A DNA stretch of 64,000 bases, taken from NCBI RefSeq assembly GCF_030705605.1, contig NZ_JAPCKK010000012.1, forward strand, positions 1 to 64,000, in the 5' to 3' direction. The position numbers and the translations under genes are program-made. Origin of the DNA: Paenibacillus zeirhizosphaerae (GTDB taxonomy: Bacteria > Bacillota > Bacilli > Paenibacillales > Paenibacillaceae). Within the stretch, counting starts at the first letter, position 1; the number at the start of each line of letters is the position of its first letter. Below, in pieces: positions 36,780-46,539 of this stretch. The notes beneath the pieces are model-generated. The model was not told where the DNA came from, ran no database searches, and saw nothing but the letters and a program-made list of their open reading frames with translations.

Positions 36780-39293
36780 ATGGAAATGCAGCAATTGCGA
36801 AGAGAAGACGTGGAACTGTTGGCGCCCGCGGGCGACTGGGACTGCATGCGGGCGGCCGTGGCGAATGGAGCGGATGCCATTTTTTTCGGTGTGGAGAAAT
36901 TTAATGCCCGGGCACGTGCGAATAACTTCCGGATGGATGAACTGCCGGAGATTATGGAGTTCCTGCACAGCTATGGGGTTAAAGGCTTTTTGACCTTTAA
37001 TATTCTCGTTTTTGAAAATGAGATGGAGGATGCCAAAGAGCTGATAGATGCTTGCATTGACGCGGGCGTAGATGCGGTGATTGTGCAGGACCTGGGTCTT
37101 GTAAAAATGATTCGTGAGATCTCGCCGGATTTTCCGATCCATGGTTCGACACAGATGACCATCACTTCCCCGGAAGCGGTGGAATTCACCAAACCGTTTA
37201 ATATGGAGCGGGTCGTGCTTGGACGGGAGAACAACCTGAAGCAGATCAAGAAAATCGGCGAGCAGGCGAAGCTGCCCATGGAAGTGTTCGTTCACGGAGC
37301 GCTGTGTGTATCCTACTCCGGGCAGTGTCTGACCTCTGAAATGTGGGGAGGGCGGTCGGCGAACCGCGGCGAGTGTGCACAGGCGTGCCGCCTGCCGTAT
37401 GACCTCATGGTCGACGGCGAGCAGAAGCCGATGGGCGATGTGGCTTATCTGTTGTCGCCGAAGGATTTGGCTGCAATTGACATCATGCCTGAGCTGATTG
37501 AAGCGGGGGTAACCTCCTTCAAGATTGAAGGACGCCTGAAGTCGCCTGAATACGTGGCCAATGTCGTGAGCAAATACCGTAAGGCGATTGACCGATACTT
37601 TGACGGTGACCATACGAAACCGGGTAAAGAAGAAATACGTGAGCTGCAGCAAAGCTTTTCGCGGGGGTTTACGCATGGCTTCCTGGATGGCACGAATAAC
37701 AAGCAGCTCGTGGACGGCACATTCCCGAAAAGCCGCGGTGTCTACCTTGGGCGGGTCGAGCAAATTTTGCGTGACGGCGTTGTATGCCGGATTGAGGCGC
37801 CGCTCAAGCGAGGAGACGGCATCGTATTTGATGCTGGCGATCCGACGAAAAAGGAAGAAGGCGGACGTGTTTACGATATTCGCCGCAAGGGTATCAAGGT
37901 GGAAGGAGAAGCTGATGAGGGCTGGGTGATTGACATCGTGGCCGGTCGCAACGATGTGGACCTGCGCCGTCTCCATGTCGGTGACCGCATTTGGAAGACG
38001 AATGATCCGGCCTTGGACAAGCGCCTGCGCCAGACGTATGAGACAGAGAAGCCGTACCGGGTCTTCCCGGTACACGTGAAGGCTGTGGGTCATCCTGGCC
38101 AGCCTTTGACGACCTGGTGGACCGACGTGCAGAAGGGCACAACGGTCCGCGTGGATTCCGAGCTGGAATTGGAGATCGCCCAGAAGCGCCCGATGACCGC
38201 AGAGCTGCTCGAAGAGCAGTTCGGCCGTCTGGGCGGGACCGTGTTCCAGTTGGAAGCGCTGGACGTCCACCTGCACGGGGACGTCATCGTGCCGATGCGC
38301 GAGCTTAACAACATCCGCCGTAAGGCGGTGGAACAGCTCGCGGGCGAACGGCCGAAACCGCCGGTTTATGTGAAACGGGCGGCCCAGGTATACGGCGATG
38401 CAGCCGTGCCGGCAGCGCCGGTGGCGCGCGGTCAGGCGGAGCTGACCGCGCTGTGCCGCAGCCTCCCGCAGGTGGAGGCTGCGCTCGAAGCCGGCGTGCA
38501 GTTCATCTACGCCGACTTCGAGTTCATCAAGCAGTTCCCGGCAGCGGTTGAGACCGTACACGCCGCAGGGCGCAAGATCGCGCTGGTAACCCCGCGCATT
38601 CATATGCCCGGCGAGAACGGCTACCACAACAACATCCTGCGTCTTCAGCCCGATGCGGTGCTGGTGCGCAATACCGGTGCACTCTATTTCTACCTGAAGC
38701 ACCGCCGGGAAAATCCGGACGCGCAGCATCCGGAGCTGATCGGCGACTTCTCGCTGAACATCGCGAACCACAAAGCTGTCGACCTCTTCCTGGAGGCCGG
38801 CTGCGATGCCGTAACACCGTCGTACGATCTGAACATCCAGCAGATGGTCGATCTGCTCGGACGCTCGCGTACAGACAAGCTGGAGGTTGTCATCCATCAG
38901 CATCTGCCGATGTTCCATACCGAGCATTGCGTATATTGCACCTTCTTAAGCGAAGGAACGGACTATACGAACTGCGGCCGTCCGTGTGAGGAGCACAACG
39001 TCTCCCTGCAGGACCGTATCGGCATGTCCCATCCGGTCCGCGTGGACGAGGGCTGCCGCAACACGGTTTATAACGCCATCGAGCAGTCCGGCGCCGAGTA
39101 CCTGTCCAACTTCATGGACCTTGGCGTCTCCCGCTTCCGCGTGGAGTTCCTGGAAGAGACGCCGGAGCAGGTGCATGAGGTCATCGACCTTTACAAGCGC
39201 GCTCTGCGCGGCGACATCAGCGGTACTCAGGTGTGGAAGACGCTGAAGGCCACCAACCAGCTTGGTGTAACCAGAGGGCAGCTAGTGAAATAG
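36780..39293 (+). CDS. Large U32-family protein (RlhA/PrtC-type, with DUF3656-like C-terminus)
   Basis: Cytoplasmic protein of 837 residues. An N-terminal TIM-barrel-like region (LLAPAGDWDCMRAAVANGADAIFFG) leads to the U32 signature EVFVHGALCVSYSGQC (about 168-183) with clustered cysteines (GECAQACRLPYDL). The long C-terminal half contains another Cys-rich stretch (HCVYCTFLSEGTDYTNCGRPCEEH). Members are annotated as collagenase-like peptidases, but characterised relatives are RNA-modifying enzymes: RlhA hydroxylates 23S rRNA C2501 and TrhP tRNA. A hydroxylation role is likelier than proteolysis. The start is ATG 36780 after GGGAGG. A decayed copy of its 3' third lies at about 43150-43560. Confidence 0.88.
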   Translation: MEMQQLRREDVELLAPAGDWDCMRAAVANGADAIFFGVEKFNARARANNFRMDELPEIMEFLHSYGVKGFLTFNILVFENEMEDAKELIDACIDAGVDAVIVQDLGLVKMIREISPDFPIHGSTQMTITSPEAVEFTKPFNMERVVLGRENNLKQIKKIGEQAKLPMEVFVHGALCVSYSGQCLTSEMWGGRSANRGECAQACRLPYDLMVDGEQKPMGDVAYLLSPKDLAAIDIMPELIEAGVTSFKIEGRLKSPEYVANVVSKYRKAIDRYFDGDHTKPGKEEIRELQQSFSRGFTHGFLDGTNNKQLVDGTFPKSRGVYLGRVEQILRDGVVCRIEAPLKRGDGIVFDAGDPTKKEEGGRVYDIRRKGIKVEGEADEGWVIDIVAGRNDVDLRRLHVGDRIWKTNDPALDKRLRQTYETEKPYRVFPVHVKAVGHPGQPLTTWWTDVQKGTTVRVDSELELEIAQKRPMTAELLEEQFGRLGGTVFQLEALDVHLHGDVIVPMRELNNIRRKAVEQLAGERPKPPVYVKRAAQVYGDAAVPAAPVARGQAELTALCRSLPQVEAALEAGVQFIYADFEFIKQFPAAVETVHAAGRKIALVTPRIHMPGENGYHNNILRLQPDAVLVRNTGALYFYLKHRRENPDAQHPELIGDFSLNIANHKAVDLFLEAGCDAVTPSYDLNIQQMVDLLGRSRTDKLEVVIHQHLPMFHTEHCVYCTFLSEGTDYTNCGRPCEEHNVSLQDRIGMSHPVRVDEGCRNTVYNAIEQSGAEYLSNFMDLGVSRFRVEFLEETPEQVHEVIDLYKRALRGDISGTQVWKTLKATNQLGVTRGQLVK

Positions 39294-39385
39294 CAACGCA
39301 GCATAGCTTTCAAGGCTTTTCAATATATAACTGCAATGTATATCACAATTATGATATTGTAATATTGTGAATATACTGCACTTGC

Positions 39386-39428
39386 GCCTCCAGAGGAACC
39401 ACGTGAAACTGTGGGCTGGGGGCTTTTT
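39386..39428 (+). terminator. Terminator or attenuator before the helicase gene
   Basis: Eight-base stem (39386-39393 with 39416-39423) plus an inner CCAC/GTGG helix, followed by five T. It ends the U32 transcript and lies upstream of ATG 39507, which argues against translation of the helicase from 39411. Confidence 0.75.
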
Positions 39429-39506
39429 GTGTCTGGCGACGCAACGGCAGAAGTGAAAGCTGAATGTTCGAAGGAACTCGGTTTTGTGAAAGGCGGTACA
39501 GAAGCC

Positions 39507-42500
39507 ATGTTTGATTATAACTTGAACGATATACGTGCTCTGTGTGGAACAACAGCGTACAACAGGGGAAGAGACTACTGCGATTCAGGGCGTGTGATTT
39601 CTCTTGATCTTGAAGAAAATGAGGACTGGTCTGCTACCGACGAAAGATACAATGCTGTAGTTCAGGGGAACAAAAAATACAAAGTTACTATCGACATAGA
39701 TGACTACGGAGATGTAGAGACAAGCTGCACCTGTCCTGCTTATGGCGATTACTATTATGAAGGCTGCAAGCATATCGCGGCGGTGCTGATTGCCCTGTAC
39801 AGAAGGAACAAGGAGGCTGACAAGCAGGAGAGAAAGAGGGAAAAGGAGCGCATTGGACAGGAAGCCCTCTCCATTTGGGGACCAAACTCTATGCTGCATC
39901 AGGCGACCCGCACAACCTCCAGCAGCCGTCCGCAGACGAATCCTAAGCAACAGAAGTTATCAACGGTCAGTTACGCAGCAGCAGACCAGATGATGAAAAT
40001 ACTGGATGCACGGAAAGCGGGACATGATAGAGCAAAGACAGCCGATGCGGCCAGAAGTATTGCCGGGAAAGACACACTGCAGGTGGAATATATAGTCAAG
40101 GTCATGGATGGGTACCATGCTGAGGATTACTTAGCGCTGGAGATGAAGATCGGGGTCAAGCGAACTTACATTGTGCAGAAAATTAGAGATTTTCTGGATG
40201 CAGTGGAGGGTGAAGAAGCGTATCCTTTCACTAAGTTGTTCACCTTTGATCAGACAAGCCAGGTTTTTCTGCCGGAGGATCAGGCTATTATGGACATTCT
40301 GCTGCGTGTCAGAGCCAGTGAACGGTTGATGAAGAAAACGATAAATCCTTATATGTCCAATCACGGTACCTATGAAGATCCCAAGCGGATGTATATTCCG
40401 CCCATCATCTGGGATCAACTGCTGGACAAGCTGCTGCAAGCCAGGAATGTCATTTGGGAGGGAAAGGGCACATTGGGTACGGGTCAGCTTGAGCAGGCAG
40501 AAGGACTGCCTCCGGTGGAGTACAGCATCATGCCGGGTCAGGAGGACGGTTATTCTTTGAAAGTGGAGGGGGTAGACAGGCTCGCGCTGTTGGACAATTA
40601 CGGAGTTGTGCTGGGGTCTGGAAAATTGTTCAAAATGGAACCCCAGCACATTCGACATCTGTCCAGGCTGAAATCCACTTTGTCCTCTAGTGGGAGCAAA
40701 GAGCGGATTGAGGTGTCCGCCCGGCAGATTGAGCCTTTCCTGCAGCATACCCTGCCTGTGCTGCGTCAGCTCGGTCAGGTCAAGCTGGACAAGCGGGTGC
40801 AGCGGAAGATTCAGGAGCCTGAGCTTGTCGTCAAGGGTTTTCTGGATCAAGAGGACGATGACCTGGTGCTGCGCATCGAATTTCATTACGGGGATATTGT
40901 AATCGATCCTTTGGAGAGCACTTCCAAACAGCGCAAATCCGGAGAGACCATTCTCATTCGTGACGATGAGCGTGAACAGCTTGTGTTGAGACTGCTAGAG
41001 GCGGCGGCTATATCCTGTATCGGCGGTCGTTGGCTGGCAAGCACGGACGAGCAGATATACGATATGCTGTATCATGTACTGCCCTCGCTGGAGGAACTGG
41101 CAGAGTTATATGTGTCCCAGTCGGTGCAGCAGTTCAGGAAGAGCTCGTTGAACCAATTGAAGCTGAAGGCGGACATAACGGAGGGGCTTGACTGGCTGGA
41201 GCTCACCTTTGAGCTGGAGGGCATAGAGGCTGAAGAGATTGCTCATATTCTGAAGCATATTGTGGAGAAGAAAAATTATGTGCGCTTGCGCAATGGCGCG
41301 CTGCTGTCGCTGGAAGGGCAGGCTTATGATGAAATCCGGACAGTAGCCGAGCAACTGGACATGAAGCGTGACCAAGCGAAGCAAGGTGTGTTTCGTCTGC
41401 CGGGTCTACGGTCCTTGCAGTTGTTCCACCCCGAGGAGACGAAGAACAAAGCTGTGCGTCTGAGCAAGTCTTTGCGTCAGTTTCTGGAGCGTTTGCTTCA
41501 TCCGGAACGGACGTCATATGAGCTGCCTGATAGCCTGGAGCCGATATTGCGGGATTATCAGGTGGAGGGTTTCCAGTGGTTCAAAAACTTGTCTGCCTTT
41601 GGTTTTGGTGGTATTCTGGCTGACGATATGGGGCTGGGTAAAACCTTGCAGACGATCTCCTATATTCGCTCTGAGCTGGACGAGCGTGCAGCGGCCGCTG
41701 CGACGGGTACTAAAGCAAGCACTAAAGCAGGTGCTGAAGCAAGTATTGAAGCAAGTGCTGAAGTAGACACCGAAGCAGGGGCAGACAGCCAATATGTTGA
41801 TCCTGCAGCACAGCAGCCTGTGCTGATCATTACACCAGCTTCACTGACCTATAACTGGGAAAATGAGCTGCGCCGTTTTGCCCCGGAACTGAAGGTAGCT
41901 GTAGCCGCCGGCGACAAGGAGCAGCGCAGCAGCTTGATGGAGGACATGCAGGCACAGGCTTATGATGTGTTGATTACCTCTTACCCGCTGCTGCGCCGGG
42001 ATGCGGAATGGTATAAAGACAGGAGCTTCCCGATTCTTATTCTGGACGAGGCCCAGGCGATCAAAAACAGCGGCTCCCAGACGGCGCAACTGGTGAAGCA
42101 GCTATCCGCAAAGCATCGGTTTGCCCTAACGGGGACGCCAATCGAAAACTCGCTGCAGGAGCTGTGGTCCATCTTCGAGGCCGTTTTTCCCGCCTTGTTC
42201 CATGGGCAAACGCATCTGCAAGAACTGCCGCGTGAGCGTATTGCACGTATGATCTCACCATTTCTATTACGCAGGCTTAAGCAGGATGTACTGGAGGAGC
42301 TTCCGGACCGCATCGATACCGTGCACCGTTCGGCTCTTGCCCAAGAGCAGAAGAAGCTGTATATGGCGTATATGGCACGCTTGCGAGAAGACACCTTGAA
42401 GGATTTGGAGGAAGAAGGCTTCCAGAAGAGCCGCATGAGGATTCTGGCGGGAATTACACGTCTGCGCCAGCTCTGCTGCCATCCATCATTGTTCGTCGAA

Positions 42501-43028
42501 AACTACGAAGGCACCTCCGGCAAACTGGAGCAACTGCTGGAGCTCGTAGCGGACGGTCTGGCCAGTGGGCGACGTTTCCTGATCTTCTCCCAATTTTCCA
42601 GCATGCTGGGGCTGATTCGCACTACGCTGCAGGAGCGAGGCTACCAGACCTTCTATCTCGATGGAAGCACGCCTGCCAGTGAACGTGTGGAAATGAGCCA
42701 CCGCTTCAATGAAGGCGAGCGCGACATCTTCCTGATTTCGCTCAAAGCAGGCGGTACCGGCCTGAACCTGACCGGCGCCGATACAGTAGTGCTATTCGAC
42801 CTGTGGTGGAACCCGGCAGTCGAGGAGCAAGCAGCAGGCCGCGCCCACCGCATGGGACAGCGTAAAGTCGTGCAAGTCTTCCGCATGGTAGCGGAGGGCA
42901 CGATTGAAGAGAAAATGCTGGAGCTGCAGCAGAAGAAAAAGGATCTGATCGAGGATGTGCTGAACTCCTCCACAGGCAATACCTCTGCACTGAGCGAGGA
43001 GGACATCAGGGAATTGCTCCAAATGTAA
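39507..43028 (+). CDS. SWIM zinc-finger SNF2-family helicase
   Basis: Protein of 1173 residues. N-terminal SWIM finger (about 72-90; CTCPAYGDYYYEGCKH gives Cys-x-Cys-x(n)-Cys-x-His), a long bacterial SNF2-associated middle region, then a SNF2 ATPase: motif I DDMGLGKT (about 705), motif II DEAQ (about 845), and the C-terminal helicase lobe with SLKAGGTGLNLT and AAGRAHRMGQRK. Likely remodels protein-DNA or RNA polymerase complexes, as related RapA/HepA-type enzymes do. Between motifs I and II sits a low-complexity Ala/Glu/Thr/Ser insert (41690-41790) encoded by an imperfect short repeat. The start is ATG 39507 with AAAGGCGG upstream. Confidence 0.9.
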   Translation: MFDYNLNDIRALCGTTAYNRGRDYCDSGRVISLDLEENEDWSATDERYNAVVQGNKKYKVTIDIDDYGDVETSCTCPAYGDYYYEGCKHIAAVLIALYRRNKEADKQERKREKERIGQEALSIWGPNSMLHQATRTTSSSRPQTNPKQQKLSTVSYAAADQMMKILDARKAGHDRAKTADAARSIAGKDTLQVEYIVKVMDGYHAEDYLALEMKIGVKRTYIVQKIRDFLDAVEGEEAYPFTKLFTFDQTSQVFLPEDQAIMDILLRVRASERLMKKTINPYMSNHGTYEDPKRMYIPPIIWDQLLDKLLQARNVIWEGKGTLGTGQLEQAEGLPPVEYSIMPGQEDGYSLKVEGVDRLALLDNYGVVLGSGKLFKMEPQHIRHLSRLKSTLSSSGSKERIEVSARQIEPFLQHTLPVLRQLGQVKLDKRVQRKIQEPELVVKGFLDQEDDDLVLRIEFHYGDIVIDPLESTSKQRKSGETILIRDDEREQLVLRLLEAAAISCIGGRWLASTDEQIYDMLYHVLPSLEELAELYVSQSVQQFRKSSLNQLKLKADITEGLDWLELTFELEGIEAEEIAHILKHIVEKKNYVRLRNGALLSLEGQAYDEIRTVAEQLDMKRDQAKQGVFRLPGLRSLQLFHPEETKNKAVRLSKSLRQFLERLLHPERTSYELPDSLEPILRDYQVEGFQWFKNLSAFGFGGILADDMGLGKTLQTISYIRSELDERAAAAATGTKASTKAGAEASIEASAEVDTEAGADSQYVDPAAQQPVLIITPASLTYNWENELRRFAPELKVAVAAGDKEQRSSLMEDMQAQAYDVLITSYPLLRRDAEWYKDRSFPILILDEAQAIKNSGSQTAQLVKQLSAKHRFALTGTPIENSLQELWSIFEAVFPALFHGQTHLQELPRERIARMISPFLLRRLKQDVLEELPDRIDTVHRSALAQEQKKLYMAYMARLREDTLKDLEEEGFQKSRMRILAGITRLRQLCCHPSLFVENYEGTSGKLEQLLELVADGLASGRRFLIFSQFSSMLGLIRTTLQERGYQTFYLDGSTPASERVEMSHRFNEGERDIFLISLKAGGTGLNLTGADTVVLFDLWWNPAVEEQAAGRAHRMGQRKVVQVFRMVAEGTIEEKMLELQQKKKDLIEDVLNSSTGNTSALSEEDIRELLQM

Positions 43029-43149
43029 CCAGCAAAGATCTGTAAGGTGAAATTTGGTCCTCGTAGAGTAAAACCTCGCTGTGGCGTGTAATTGATGGAT
43101 GCGTTAGATCGTTAGCAGCGGGTTGTGATAGGAGAAGCAGTTCCCTTAG

Positions 43150-43560
43150 ACTGAAGTGGATTGCTTGAACATCACGAATCTAAGACAGCCGACCTCCTTC
43201 TGGAGGTCGGCTGTGATGCTGTAACGTCGTCGAACAATTTGAACATCTAGCAGATGGCCCGCCTATTGGGGAACTTTCGTACGGACAAGCTGGAGATCTC
43301 CCCGCCATCCATCAGCATTTGTCGATGTCGCATAGTATGTATTTCTTATACCTTTCTTAGTGAAGGTGGGACTACACCAACTGTGGTCGTCCGTGTGAGG
43401 AGCACCACGTCTCCCTGCAGGACTGCTTCGTATATCTATCTGGCGCGTGCCTATTCTACTCTATGGACCTCGGTGCCTCCTGCTTCTGCGTGCGGCTCTT
43501 GGAAGAGACATCGGAACAGGTATTACGAGAGCTTCGATCTTACAAGCGAGATTTGTGGAA
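43150..43560 (+). pseudogene. Decayed partial copy of the U32 gene
   Basis: Base-by-base similarity to 38750-39240 of the U32 gene is obvious, for example CGTCCGTGTGAGGAGCAC and GTCTCCCTGCAGGAC. It corresponds to residues about 657-815 of the parent. The copy has a TAG (43248-43250) where the parent has CAG, several small indels and a deletion of about 65 bases where the parent reads through 39020-39085. No continuous frame remains. A perfect 13-bp hairpin (43185-43197 with 43202-43214), imperfect in the parent, lies near its start and may now act as the helicase's transcript end. Bases 43029-43149 and 43561-43734 show nothing else. Confidence 0.88.
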
Positions 43561-43734
43561 ATTCTTTTTTGATATGGAAACCTTAGTAGTGTATCTTCTT
43601 TTCATTTTATCGGGTTATTATACTATATAACTATTTTCGAAAAGAACTTCTGACTGTCCAGTATATTTATCTTGAAACTTTAACAACCCTAAGCCTACAA
43701 TATAACATAGCGTATAAATATCGGGGGATAATAA

Positions 43735-44838
43735 ATGGAACAAGTTAATGAAAGAAGATTGGATGGTATTGATGTATTAAGAGGTGTCGCCGCAACAATG
43801 ATAATTGCGTTTCACGCGTTATTTATTGGAGGATTTGATGGGAAAACTAGCTTTGATCCTGTCATAACAAAGTTAGACATTGGTGTTAGGCTTTTCTATG
43901 CTCTTAGTGCGTTCTCTCTAATGTATGGATATGATAAGAAAATAGAAATGGAAAATGGTTTGCAAAAGTTCTATGTTAGTAGATTTTTTAGAATAGCACC
44001 ATTGTTTTATTTATGTATTATATTTTATTTAATTGCAATGCCAAAATGGTTTAATACTAGTGTTGAAATTACAGACTTATTAACAAACCTTACTTTTATA
44101 TTTGGAATTCTTCCTGGGAAGCACGAGAGTGTTGTTTGGGCGGGGTGGTCACTCGGGGTTGAATGGATATTCTATTTCATGTTCCCTTTATTTATTATAT
44201 GTAGTAAAAACATAAAGAATACTATGGTGTTATTTATACTATCTATTTTTATTTTTTACAATTTTGATATTCTAGGTGCGGAATTACTGAAAATATCCAA
44301 TAGCGCTTTTGAACTCAATTTCTTACATCATATTGTGTTTTTTATTTCAGGAATATTGAGCTATAGATTATTTAAAGTTATAAATTTTAATAAAAAAGTT
44401 TTCCGTATCACTTTTCCCGTTGCCATAATTTCAATTCTATATTTATATTTTTTTACAAGTTTTTTAGGGGAAAGAATCGGAGATTTATTAATGGCTTGTA
44501 ACTTTATATTAATAATTCTTTACTTTTCATATTTCCCTGCAAAATATTTTACAAACAAATTTTTTATTACATTGGGATTGAGTAGTTTTGGTTTATATTT
44601 GTTGCATCCAATTGTAATAATTATTTATTTAAAAACAGATATTTTGAATAAGCTAAACTTAATCCCTCAAAATGGAAATGGGGCTTTCTTCGTTTTCTTT
44701 GCATTTACATTTCTAATAACGTTTATTCTTGCATCTGTTTCATACAAGTTTTTTGAATATCCAATGATGAAACTAGGGAAAAAGATTGCTAATAAAAAGT
44801 CTATTGATATAGGGACAGAGAAGAGAAAAATTGCTTAA
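43735..44838 (+). CDS. Acyltransferase family 3 (OafA/YrhL-like) membrane protein
   Basis: Integral membrane acyltransferase of 367 residues with about ten helices. The N-terminal motif RRLDGIDVLRGVAA and the following histidine (IIAFHALF) are characteristic: this histidine and the arginine of helix 3 (YVSRFFRIAPLFY) are typical of the family that O-acetylates glycans or peptidoglycan. It is AT-rich, unlike the genes to the left, and opens the glycan region. It probably acetylates the surface polymer made by the genes downstream. Confidence 0.9.
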   Translation: MEQVNERRLDGIDVLRGVAATMIIAFHALFIGGFDGKTSFDPVITKLDIGVRLFYALSAFSLMYGYDKKIEMENGLQKFYVSRFFRIAPLFYLCIIFYLIAMPKWFNTSVEITDLLTNLTFIFGILPGKHESVVWAGWSLGVEWIFYFMFPLFIICSKNIKNTMVLFILSIFIFYNFDILGAELLKISNSAFELNFLHHIVFFISGILSYRLFKVINFNKKVFRITFPVAIISILYLYFFTSFLGERIGDLLMACNFILIILYFSYFPAKYFTNKFFITLGLSSFGLYLLHPIVIIIYLKTDILNKLNLIPQNGNGAFFVFFAFTFLITFILASVSYKFFEYPMMKLGKKIANKKSIDIGTEKRKIA

Positions 44839-44935
44839 TCACGTAATCAATATTCTGTAATTTAGATATATCACCAAGCCAAATGCATTGTATACGTCTT
44901 TTTAATACTCATTAGAACGATAATGGGTAGATAAG

Positions 44936-44961
44936 ATACACCTTGAAAAGGTGTATTTTTT
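44936..44961 (+). terminator. Terminator after the acyltransferase
   Basis: Nine-base perfect stem (44936-44944 with 44948-44956), three-base loop, then a T run. The rest of 44839-45239 contains the galU promoter but no gene. Confidence 0.88.
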
Positions 44962-45156
44962 AAATACTCAACCTTTGTAGAACAAAAATCGGCATGAAAG
45001 AAGATGTCCAACGGGTTGGAGAGTGATGAAACACTCAGCTTGGCAAAATAGAAAACATCGTTTTGTTTGGTAAAGTGAGAGTAACGAGCTTCCACTACCT
45101 GACAGAAGAGGTGTTCTCCATCATGATAAAGCAGATTTGTCTATATTAAATATGAT

Positions 45157-45187
45157 TTGCTGTAGTCTAGGAGATACCTGTTATAAT
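45157..45187 (+). promoter_or_regulatory. galU promoter with extended -10
   Basis: A TGT-TATAAT extended -10 (45179-45187) lies 53 bases before the galU start. A weak TTGCTG -35 is 19 bases upstream. The extended -10 would compensate for the poor -35. Confidence 0.55.
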
Positions 45188-45239
45188 AGAACATGTTTGT
45201 TTGATAGATTGTTATGCAATGAGACAAAGGAGCAGTTAC

Positions 45240-46136
45240 ATGAATAAAATACGTAAAGCAATTATTCCGGCGGCTGGCTTGGGTACACGATTCCTTCCTG
45301 CAACCAAAGCAATGCCCAAAGAAATGCTTCCCATTGTTGATAAGCCGACCATTCAATATATTATTGAGGAAGCCGTTGCTTCGGGAATTGAAGATATTAT
45401 CATCGTAACAGGTAAAGGGAAAAGAGCGATTGAGGACCATTTTGATTCCTCCTTTGAACTCGAATACAATTTGGCTGAAAAAGAGAAATGGAAACTGCTT
45501 GATGAAGTGCGCAAGCCCTCAGAGATGGCGGATATCCATTATATACGCCAAAAGGAACCGAAAGGCCTGGGCCATGCCATCTGGTGTGCTCGTAAATTTA
45601 TCGGTGAAGAACCCTTTGCTGTCCTCCTCGGTGACGATATCGTTGAATCCGACGTCCCTTGCCTCAAGCAGATGATCGATGTCTTTGATCAATATCAGCG
45701 GGCAGTAGTAGGGGTAAAGCAGGTTCCTTGGAACGAAGTGAATCGTTACGGTATCGTAGAGGGTACTCCGCTTGAAGAGAAGATAGTCAAAGCGAAACGG
45801 TTGATGGAGAAACCAAAGGCGGGGCAAGCAAAGTCAAATCTGGCCATTATGGGAAGATATATTTTGACACCGGATATTTTTGAGTTGCTAGGGCAGCAAA
45901 AAACGGGCGTGAATGGTGAGATTCAGCTTACTGATGCTTTAGCGGAATTAGGCGAGCGCAGTTCGATCCTCGGGTATGAATTCGACGGGAACAGGCATGA
46001 TGTGGGAGAGAAATTAGGCTTCATTGAGACGACTATCCATTATGCGCTCCAGCACAATGAATTGAAGGACGATGTCCTCGATTATATGAGACGGATTATT
46101 GAAAAAATGGATCAAGAGAAAAAGGTCACTCCTTAG
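45240..46136 (+). CDS. galU: UTP-glucose-1-phosphate uridylyltransferase
   Basis: Makes UDP-glucose, precursor for glucosylated wall polymers and for lipid-linked glucose. 298 residues with the nucleotidyltransferase signature GLGTRFLPATKAMPKEMLP and VDKPTIQYI. ATG 45240 is chosen because AAAGGAG is seven bases upstream; an upstream in-frame start adds 13 atypical residues. The TAG stop lies in the four-base target duplication of the adjoining insertion sequence, so the protein end is unaffected. UDP-glucose would feed the GtrB-type enzyme at the end of the window. Confidence 0.95.
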   Translation: MNKIRKAIIPAAGLGTRFLPATKAMPKEMLPIVDKPTIQYIIEEAVASGIEDIIIVTGKGKRAIEDHFDSSFELEYNLAEKEKWKLLDEVRKPSEMADIHYIRQKEPKGLGHAIWCARKFIGEEPFAVLLGDDIVESDVPCLKQMIDVFDQYQRAVVGVKQVPWNEVNRYGIVEGTPLEEKIVKAKRLMEKPKAGQAKSNLAIMGRYILTPDIFELLGQQKTGVNGEIQLTDALAELGERSSILGYEFDGNRHDVGEKLGFIETTIHYALQHNELKDDVLDYMRRIIEKMDQEKKVTP

Positions 46137-46208
46137 TGATATGCTCCCATCATAGTAGACAGTAGAAAAAAACAAAACTCTACTTCTACTATGATGGGAG
46201 TTTTTGTA

Positions 46209-46459
46209 ATGTCCAAAAGAAGCCCAATTTCATCTGAAATAAAGTTAAGGGCCGTAAGGCGCCGCCTGCAATATGAATCCAATCCCAACCATGAGGCAAA
46301 ACAATTAGGTGTCCATAGAAACACGGTTTCCGAATGGATAAGAAAATATCAAGCAGATGGAAAAGAAGGATTAGGAGAATCCAAAGGGTGGGAATCTTAC
46401 TCTAAGGAGCTAAAACGGTCTGCCATTCAAGATGTACTCTCTGGAGAATACTCCGTACG
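46209..46459 (+). pseudogene. IS150-type orfA, 5' part (continues at 47679)
   Basis: Encodes the N-terminal half of an IS150-type OrfA with a helix-turn-helix (HEAKQLGVHRNTVSEWIRKYQ) and the start of a second one (SGEYSVR). The reading frame is cut at 46459 by the inner IS. Joining codon CG at 46458-46459 to A at 47681 (or using the duplicated copy at 47679-47681) restores the frame ..SVREVAKKYHISSKSVLET.., proof that the two parts were one gene. Confidence 0.88.
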
Positions 46460-46539
46460 TGGATCGGCTACACTTAGTTGGACAATAAAAATAAGGGCTT
46501 GTAGAATAAACCTATCATGCTAAGGAGCGGAGCTCTACA

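Noticed and set aside
37000-39200. Long minus-strand open frame opposite the U32 gene
   Set aside because: It lies exactly over a well-supported gene, lacks recognisable domains and is rich in His and Arg, as expected of an antisense shadow of GC-rich coding DNA.
43254-43586. A 110-codon open frame after the helicase
   Set aside because: It falls within the decayed U32 copy and reads the wrong frame relative to the parent.
46144-46200. Perfect 16-bp hairpin read as the native galU terminator
   Set aside because: It lies inside the left end of the IS150-type element (from 46137), so it was brought by the insertion, although it may now stop the galU transcript.
46191-46523. Free-standing helix-turn-helix regulator after galU
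   Set aside because: The frame ends in sequence of the inner insertion element, and its continuation is found at 47679; it is the front half of a transposase OrfA.
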